Translations under genes and position numbers: made by a program
The notes under the pieces: generated by a model
What the model was told of the DNA's origin: nothing
The model's database searches: none
What the model saw: the letters and a program-made list of their open reading frames with translations, nothing else
Assembly: GCA_015277795.1 (NCBI GenBank)
Contig: CP063848.1
Coordinates: 2,108,001-2,172,000 of the forward strand
Origin: Massilia sp. UMI-21
GTDB taxonomy: Bacteria > Pseudomonadota > Gammaproteobacteria > Burkholderiales > Burkholderiaceae_D
Direction of reading: 5' to 3'
Length of the DNA: 64,000 nucleotides
Shown: positions 58,623 through 64,000 of the stretch, one piece after another
Layout of the letters: every line of letters starts with the position of its first letter
Position numbering within the stretch: the stretch's first letter is position 1

Positions 58623-59156
58623 ATGTCCGATATGCGTTTGAAGTTTGCCATGGGCGCTGCAACGGCTCTCCTTTTCCTCGGCGCCATCTGGCTCAACGAG
58701 CTGTTGTTCGCGCGTTTCGAGTTCGCCGCCGGCATCAGCTGGATCTACCTGCCGGCCGGCGTGCGCCTGTTGTGTACCCTCCTGTTCGCCGAAGCCGGGG
58801 CGCTCGGCATCCTCGTCGCTTCCTGGCTCATCTGCTTCTTCTATTTCTTCCCGGACGATCCGATCCGTTCCTTCGCGGGCGGCATCCTGGCCGCACTCGC
58901 TCCCTGGCTGACCTACCGTGCCCTGGTCGCCGGCCAGATCGGCAGCTCGCTTGCCGGCCTGGGCCCCTGGCGCCTGCTCGGCTGCGCGCTGGCCTTCTCG
59001 ATCGCCAGCCCGGCGCTGCACCACATCTGGTTCGCCCTCCAGGGCCAGCGCGAGGGCCTGCTCGACGGTTTCCTGGTCATGGCCAGCGGGGACTTGGTCG
59101 GCACGCTGATCGTGCTGTACGCGGCAAAACTGGTGTTGTCCCTGCTGCGGCGCTAG
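58623..59156 (+). CDS. MASE1-like integral membrane protein without a signalling domain
   Basis: The 177-residue protein has about five hydrophobic segments and resembles a short MASE1 domain (ISWIYLPAGVRLLCTLLF, LGILVASWLICFFYFFPDD). MASE1 domains usually form sensor halves of larger proteins; here no kinase or cyclase follows. Similar orphans occur in Oxalobacteraceae. It begins 112 bp after a divergent winged-helix gene. Its ATG follows CCAGGTC without a strong Shine-Dalgarno. Confidence 0.7.
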   Translation: MSDMRLKFAMGAATALLFLGAIWLNELLFARFEFAAGISWIYLPAGVRLLCTLLFAEAGALGILVASWLICFFYFFPDDPIRSFAGGILAALAPWLTYRALVAGQIGSSLAGLGPWRLLGCALAFSIASPALHHIWFALQGQREGLLDGFLVMASGDLVGTLIVLYAAKLVLSLLRR

Positions 59157-59334
59157 GCCGGACCGCGGCTTTGTCGCGCAACGTCGGCGAACCTGCTGTG
59201 TTTGCGCGCCCGATCCCGCCGGTGCGCATTCTGGCCCGCGTTTTTTGCGCTTCATCGCAAGTCGATGGCGATGCTTCGGTCCGATCGGTAAAGTTCAAGC
59301 ATACCGAATCATCTCTGACCTGAAGGAGCACACC

Positions 59335-59532
59335 ATGAACATCCGCAAAAACTTCGAAGCCGTCTTCCTGTGCGCCGCCGCGCTGGGCCTGGTCGCCAGC
59401 TACGCCACCGCCGCCGCCCGTCCGGTCGACGTGGTCAAGCCGGACGCGGCAATCCTGATCGACTCGACCGTGCACGTGGTCGTGGTGAAGGCGCCGCGCC
59501 TGAGCGTGGCCGAAAAAACCGGCCTGAACTAA
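59335..59532 (+). CDS. Small exported hypothetical protein
   Basis: The 65-residue protein starts with a signal peptide (NIRKNFEAVFLCAAALGLVA, ending ATAAA) and a short mature tail of about 38 residues (VDVVKPDAAILIDSTVHVVV). AAGGAG precedes the ATG at good spacing, so translation is credible. No family is recognised. It stands between the MASE1-like gene and serS on the same strand. Confidence 0.65.
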   Translation: MNIRKNFEAVFLCAAALGLVASYATAAARPVDVVKPDAAILIDSTVHVVVVKAPRLSVAEKTGLN

Positions 59533-60969
<1,437 letters not shown>

Positions 60970-60999
60970 GTCGGTTTTCAAGGCCGCAGCAAATTGCTC

Positions 61000-61028
61000 T
61001 TCCGTTTTTGCAAGAGCATGGCTATAAT
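61000..61028 (+). promoter_or_regulatory. Promoter of first tRNA-Ser
   Basis: TTCCGT at 61000-61005 is 17 bp from TATAAT at 61023-61028; the start is about 35 bp before the tRNA. The second tRNA copy has the same TTCCRT-N17-TATAAT layout. Confidence 0.7.
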
Positions 61029-61062
61029 GCGTGTCTCTTGCAGCGACCGCAACACCGATTTA

Positions 61063-61154
<92 letters not shown>

Positions 61155-61192
61155 AAATGAAAAGGGCCCCACACGGGGCCCTTTTCATTTTT
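61155..61192 (+). terminator. Terminator of tRNA-Ser copy 1
   Basis: AATGAAAAGGGCCCC pairs with GGGGCCCTTTTCATT across ACAC, followed by T residues. It begins 2 bp after the tRNA CCA. Confidence 0.9.
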
Positions 61193-61228
61193 GGGTGGAG
61201 AGGAGCAAGGCCCCTGCGGGCCTTGCGT

Positions 61229-61292
61229 GTGGGATTCGAAGCCTCGCGCATACTTGCGCGAGGGCGGCCCGCGGCACGTGGGCGAATCCCAC
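61229..61292 (+). repeat. 64-nt structured repeat unit A1
   Basis: The ends GTGGGATTCG (61229-61238) and CGAATCCCAC (61283-61292) are complementary. Inside, CTCGCGC (61243-61249) pairs with GCGCGAG (61256-61262) across ATACTT. The right end copies the tRNA T-arm 3' strand. Confidence 0.85.
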
Positions 61293-61293
61293 C

Positions 61294-61326
61294 GCGAAAA
61301 GAGCCCCTCAACGGGGCTCTTTTCGC
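61294..61326 (+). repeat. GC-rich hairpin after unit A1
   Basis: GCGAAAAGAGCCCC pairs with GGGGCTCTTTTCGC across TCAAC. It is terminator-like but has no following T run beyond the stem. Confidence 0.85.
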
Positions 61327-61365
61327 TTCGGCGCATGCATGGCCGCGGCTCCAGCGGGCTCCCGT

Positions 61366-61429
61366 GTGGGATTCGAAGCTTGGCGCGTACTCGCGCCAAG
61401 GCGGCTCGCGGCACGTGGGCGAATCCCAC
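61366..61429 (+). repeat. 64-nt structured repeat unit A2
   Basis: Same terminal repeats as A1. The inner stem is changed to TTGGCGCG/CGCGCCAA across TACT, preserving base pairing. Confidence 0.85.
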
Positions 61430-61462
61430 GCGACAGGCGCCCCTCAACGGGGCGCCTGTCGC
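61430..61462 (+). repeat. GC-rich hairpin after unit A2
   Basis: GCGACAGGCGCCCC pairs with GGGGCGCCTGTCGC across TCAAC. It differs from the first hairpin in the stem but keeps length and loop. Confidence 0.85.
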
Positions 61463-61606
61463 TTCGGCGCATGCGTCGCCGCAGCGTCTTTGCCAGCATC
61501 CAATCATTCCGCTGATCACTTCTCCCTTACCCCCAAAATAAGTTGGAAGTTCGTCACCCTTCCCGGCAAACTGATTGTTACGCATCCACTCGCCCCGGGC
61601 CCCATC

Positions 61607-63100
61607 GTGTTGAAACCTCTTCTCGGCACCGTCATGCTGTTAACGTTCGCGTCCGCCAATGCCCGGGAGCCCGCTCCCGAAGCCGACGGCCAGGTCGTCA
61701 AGATCAAAGCGTCCCGGTCGACCCCGACCGGCGAAGCCGCCAGGGTCTTCGCCGCCAAGCGCCGCGTCCTCAAGGGCACGCTGGCCCGGAAATGCGCGCT
61801 GGACAGCGCCTACCTGTCGGCACAGGACGACATGGACACCTACATCGAGCAGCGCGAGGAAATCCAGCAGCCCGAAGACATCCAGCCCAGCGAAACCGGT
61901 ACGCCGATGCCGTCCCCGACCCTGCAGAAGTTCAACGGCAGCGCGCCGGACGGCGATGTATCGACCATGACCGACGCCTCGTCGCTCACCGGCGCGGCCT
62001 CCGGCAACAACGTGGGCCCGTGCGGGGTGGGCGAGCGCAGGTTCGCCGCAGGGCGCGAGCACATCATCCGCAAGGACAAGTCCTTCGCCGACGCGCTGGC
62101 GTGGCTCGACGCCGGGGAATACGACAAGGCGGCGGCCCTGCTGGAAGTCGCGTACAGCAAGATCGGTTATCCGGAAGCCGCCGTCCTGTTGGCCAAGCTG
62201 AGCCTGAATGGCCTGGGCATGCCGCGCAGTACCGACAAGGCCCTGTACTGGCTCGACCGGGCCGCCGGCGAGCGCTTCGATCCGCGCCGCGACATGCTGC
62301 GCTTCGATCCCAGGGATCCGCAGGCCATGAACGGCATGATCGAGGCCGCGCTGCTGCTGGCCCGCGTCCACCTGCACGGCATCGGCGGCGTGAAGAAAGA
62401 CCCGGCGGCAGCGCGCAAGTGGTACGCCAGGGCCGCCAACTTCGGCTTCGTGCCGGCGCTGAACGCCCTGGGGCAGGCATCGCAGGCCGGGGTCGGCGGC
62501 GCCAGGGATCTCAAGCGGGCGCGCGACTACTTCGAGACAGCGGCGCAAGAAGGCTATGTTCCGGCCCAGTTCAACCTGGCCAGGCTGTACTACACCGGTG
62601 GCGAAGGTCTGGCGCGTGACGACAGGCTGGCGGCCGCGTGGTTCGCGCAGGCGGGCAAGTCCGGCCATGCCGACGCGCTGTATGCGATGGCCCGCATCCA
62701 CGACCTGGGACAAGGCGTGCCGGCCGACGGGGCGAAGGCAATCGTGTACTACAAGGAAGCGGCCGTAAAAGGCGTGCCGGAGGCGCAGAGCGCGCTGGCT
62801 TCGTATTTCTATACGGGCGAACAGGTGCCGAAGAATCTCGAGACCGCGCGCAAGCTGTTCAACGCAGCCGCCATGCGCGGCCAGCTTGACGCGATGTTCA
62901 ACCTCGCCGTGATGCTGGCCAACGGCGAGGGTGGGGACAAGGACCTGGGCATGGCCTATGTCTGGTTCAGCCTGGCCAAGGCCAGCGGCCACGAGCGGGC
63001 GGGGGCGGCGATTGCGCTGATTGCGCAGAAATTCTCGCCCGGCGAGCGCGCCAAGTCCGACGCGATCCTGAAGCCTTCTGCCGGCGGCGCCACGAAGTGA
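61607..63100 (+). CDS. Exported SEL1-repeat protein
   Basis: The 497-residue protein has a signal peptide (LKPLLGTVMLLTFASANA) from the GTG at 61607 (TTG at 61610 is also possible). A charged, poorly conserved part (to about 170) is followed by several SEL1 (TPR-like) repeats: AALLEVAYSKIGYPEAAVLL, AARKWYARAANFGFVPALNA, YFETAAQEGYVPAQFNLARL, AAWFAQAGKSGHADALYAMA and LFNAAAMRGQLDAMFNLAVM. Repeats of this type mediate protein-protein contacts in periplasmic or secretion factors. No clear Shine-Dalgarno site precedes it. It is flanked by two duplicate tRNA-plus-array blocks. Confidence 0.85.
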   Translation: MLKPLLGTVMLLTFASANAREPAPEADGQVVKIKASRSTPTGEAARVFAAKRRVLKGTLARKCALDSAYLSAQDDMDTYIEQREEIQQPEDIQPSETGTPMPSPTLQKFNGSAPDGDVSTMTDASSLTGAASGNNVGPCGVGERRFAAGREHIIRKDKSFADALAWLDAGEYDKAAALLEVAYSKIGYPEAAVLLAKLSLNGLGMPRSTDKALYWLDRAAGERFDPRRDMLRFDPRDPQAMNGMIEAALLLARVHLHGIGGVKKDPAAARKWYARAANFGFVPALNALGQASQAGVGGARDLKRARDYFETAAQEGYVPAQFNLARLYYTGGEGLARDDRLAAAWFAQAGKSGHADALYAMARIHDLGQGVPADGAKAIVYYKEAAVKGVPEAQSALASYFYTGEQVPKNLETARKLFNAAAMRGQLDAMFNLAVMLANGEGGDKDLGMAYVWFSLAKASGHERAGAAIALIAQKFSPGERAKSDAILKPSAGGATK

Positions 63101-63164
63101 GGGTTTATTTCATGGTGCCGGGATGCCTTGCGGTTCAGCGTTAATGCGACGAAATACTTTCGTC

Positions 63165-63193
63165 TTCCATAAACGCTAAACAGCCGCTATAAT
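63165..63193 (+). promoter_or_regulatory. Promoter of second tRNA-Ser
   Basis: TTCCAT at 63165-63170 stands 17 bp from TATAAT at 63188-63193, the same layout as before the first copy. A GACGAAA/TTTCGTC hairpin lies just upstream at 63148-63164. Confidence 0.7.
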
Positions 63194-63230
63194 GCGGCCT
63201 CGCTTACGGCGACCACGCAGCACCGATTCA

Positions 63231-63320
<90 letters not shown>

Positions 63321-63326
63321 AAAAAG

Positions 63327-63359
63327 AAAAAGGGCCCCACCGGGGCCCTTTTTGTTTTT
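63327..63359 (+). terminator. Terminator of tRNA-Ser copy 2
   Basis: AAAAAGGGCCCC (63327-63338) pairs with GGGGCCCTTTTT (63342-63353), followed by TGTTTTT. It is related to the terminator of copy 1 with a different stem base. Confidence 0.9.
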
Positions 63360-63395
63360 GGGCGGAGAGGAGCAAGGCCCCTGCGGGCCTTGCGT

Positions 63396-63459
63396 GTGGG
63401 ATTCGAAGCCTCGCGCATACTTGCGCGAGGGCGGCCCGCGGCACGTGGGCGAATCCCAC
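63396..63459 (+). repeat. 64-nt structured repeat unit B1
   Basis: Same as unit A1 throughout, including the CTCGCGC/GCGCGAG inner stem and the terminal GTGGGATTCG/CGAATCCCAC. Confidence 0.85.
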
Positions 63460-63460
63460 C

Positions 63461-63493
63461 GCGGAAAGAGCCCCTCAATGGGGCTCTTTTCGC
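63461..63493 (+). repeat. GC-rich hairpin after unit B1
   Basis: GCGGAAAGAGCCCC pairs with GGGGCTCTTTTCGC across TCAAT, with one G:T pair. Confidence 0.85.
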
Positions 63494-63531
63494 TTCAGCG
63501 CATGCGCAGCCGCGGCCCCTGCGGGCTCCCA

Positions 63532-63595
63532 GTGGGATTCGAAGCCGTGCGCATACTTGCGCACGGGCGGCCCGCGGCACGTGGGCGAATCCCAC
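63532..63595 (+). repeat. 64-nt structured repeat unit B2
   Basis: Same outer stem; the inner stem is CCGTGCGC/GCGCACGG across ATACTT, a third pairing variant. Begins 136 bp after B1. Confidence 0.85.
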
Positions 63596-63628
63596 GCGAC
63601 GAGCGCCCCTCAATGGGGCGCTTGTCGC
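63596..63628 (+). repeat. GC-rich hairpin after unit B2
   Basis: GCGACGAGCGCCCC pairs with GGGGCGCTTGTCGC across TCAAT, with paired changes relative to the A2 hairpin and one G:T. Confidence 0.85.
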
Positions 63629-63898
63629 TTCGGAGCATGCACAGCCGCAGCCCCTGCCGGCCTTGCGCGTGAGACTCAAAACATGCACGACCGCAGCATC
63701 CGCCACACGTGCCGAACCTCCGTCCACAGCTCGGGTTCCCGCCATACCGTTGAGCACGGTCAGGCCGAATGCGATTAGCCTCCGTTTCCTTTCCAAGCAA
63801 ACGCATCTGTCAGCCTTTCGTCAGACGCCCGGCCGAGGATCGATCTGTCAAGCCCGCACCATTCTGGTGCATTTTGGCAATCCATCCAGGAGGGAAAC
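63629..63898. other. Gene-free stretch after array B
   Basis: The start holds a decayed third unit (GCGTGAGACTCAAAAC near 63667). The rest has no frame with coding character. A CAGGAGGG at its end is the ribosome site of the lipoprotein gene. Confidence 0.55.
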
Positions 63899-64000
63899 AT
63901 GACTACCCTTAGCTTCCTGCGCAGTTCCAAGCACCCCCGCCTCAGCGCTCTCGCGCTGGCCGCCAGTGCCGCCTTGTTGTCCGCATGCCAGGCCCCAGGC
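63899..64000 (+). CDS. Lipoprotein, N-terminal part (runs off right edge)
   Basis: Only 34 codons are present. The ATG follows CAGGAGGG at ideal spacing. The signal peptide has basic residues (RSSKHPR) then LSALALAASAALLSAC with the lipobox LSAC at its end, so it is a lipoprotein with an early Cys. The function cannot be seen because the gene continues beyond the window. Confidence 0.8.
   Translation, partial: MTTLSFLRSSKHPRLSALALAASAALLSACQAPG

Noticed and set aside
61229..61292. Unit A1 as a further tRNA gene because of CGAATCCCAC and GTGGG.
   Set aside because: It lacks an anticodon arm, D-arm and acceptor stem of a tRNA; only the T-arm-like ends are shared.
61229..61462. CRISPR array suspected from regular units after the tRNA.
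   Set aside because: The intervals between units are themselves related hairpins, not unique spacers; there are only two units per block and no cas gene.
61157..61606. Continuous open frame through the tRNA-linked array into the SEL1 gene, with RGTWANPT-like repeated words.
   Set aside because: The words come from translating the 64-nt structured units; the real SEL1 start with signal peptide is at 61607-61610 and no ribosome site supports an upstream start.

Overview
The window is one 64 kb piece of a high-GC chromosome. Gene content points to a betaproteobacterium of the Burkholderiales, most like Massilia/Duganella-type Oxalobacteraceae. The pointers are a hemC-hemD-hemX-hemY cluster facing ppc, a trxB-smr/ftsK-lolA-rarA-serS block, a very long rpoD, a PEP-CTERM protein, a KaiC-like ATPase and a bacteriophytochrome. 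The genus is inferred; no rRNA or marker search was possible. There is no sign of a prophage, plasmid backbone or CRISPR array. The only mobile-element trace is a truncated IS1595-type transposase.

Layout. 1-8.9 kb: edge of a porin-like gene, then small housekeeping and stress genes (YgjP-like metallopeptidase, KGG stress protein, hemerythrin, CurA-like reductase, YaeQ, copper chaperone PCu(A)C, DUF2807 protein, YdcZ-type transporter, an unlinked PilT/PilU-like ATPase, a DUF3108-like protein, a RibD/DHFR-fold reductase). 8.9-13 kb: a translationally coupled pair of multihaem cytochromes c, a methyltransferase, an RNase D-like exonuclease and a ProQ/FinO protein. 13-21 kb: a gene-free stretch with inverted repeats and an unassigned terminator, rpoD, a chemoreceptor and a secreted GHL10-type hydrolase. 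21-28.7 kb: ppc facing hemCDXY, then ppa. 28.8-31.4 kb: secreted PA-domain metalloprotease, a small partner and a PEP-CTERM protein. 32-38 kb: an alpha/beta hydrolase plus a full branched-chain-amino-acid-type ABC operon. 38-41.5 kb: a TonB receptor divergent from a LysR regulator, with two TGTGCA-N4-TGCACA sites between them. 41.6-45.3 kb: an acyltransferase-like gene, nadE and a P-II gene. 45.4-51.4 kb: a signalling island (KaiC-like ATPase overlapping a hybrid histidine kinase, a TRIC-type channel, a bacteriophytochrome kinase). 51.5-61 kb: smr and trxB opposite ftsK, lolA, rarA and serS, with three small genes between rarA and serS. 61-64 kb: two identical tRNA-Ser(CGA) genes bracketing a SEL1-repeat protein, and the start of a lipoprotein gene.

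How the parts fit. hemC and hemD carry out consecutive steps of tetrapyrrole synthesis and hemX/hemY are their usual membrane partners. trxB, ftsK, lolA, rarA and serS are core functions. The liv genes form a complete importer. The KaiC-like/kinase pair and the phytochrome look like environmental sensing, probably light or redox.

The most unusual feature is downstream of each tRNA-Ser. After a strong terminator there are two 64-nt units. Each is bounded by GTGGGATTCG...CGAATCCCAC, contains an inner hairpin whose two arms change together between copies, and is followed by a GC-rich hairpin. Unit ends copy, or are the reverse complement of, the tRNA T-arm, and the segment before the first unit contains the reverse complement of the acceptor 3' end. 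The whole tRNA-plus-array block is duplicated around the SEL1 gene. I know of no description of it and rank it as the best candidate for a new element.
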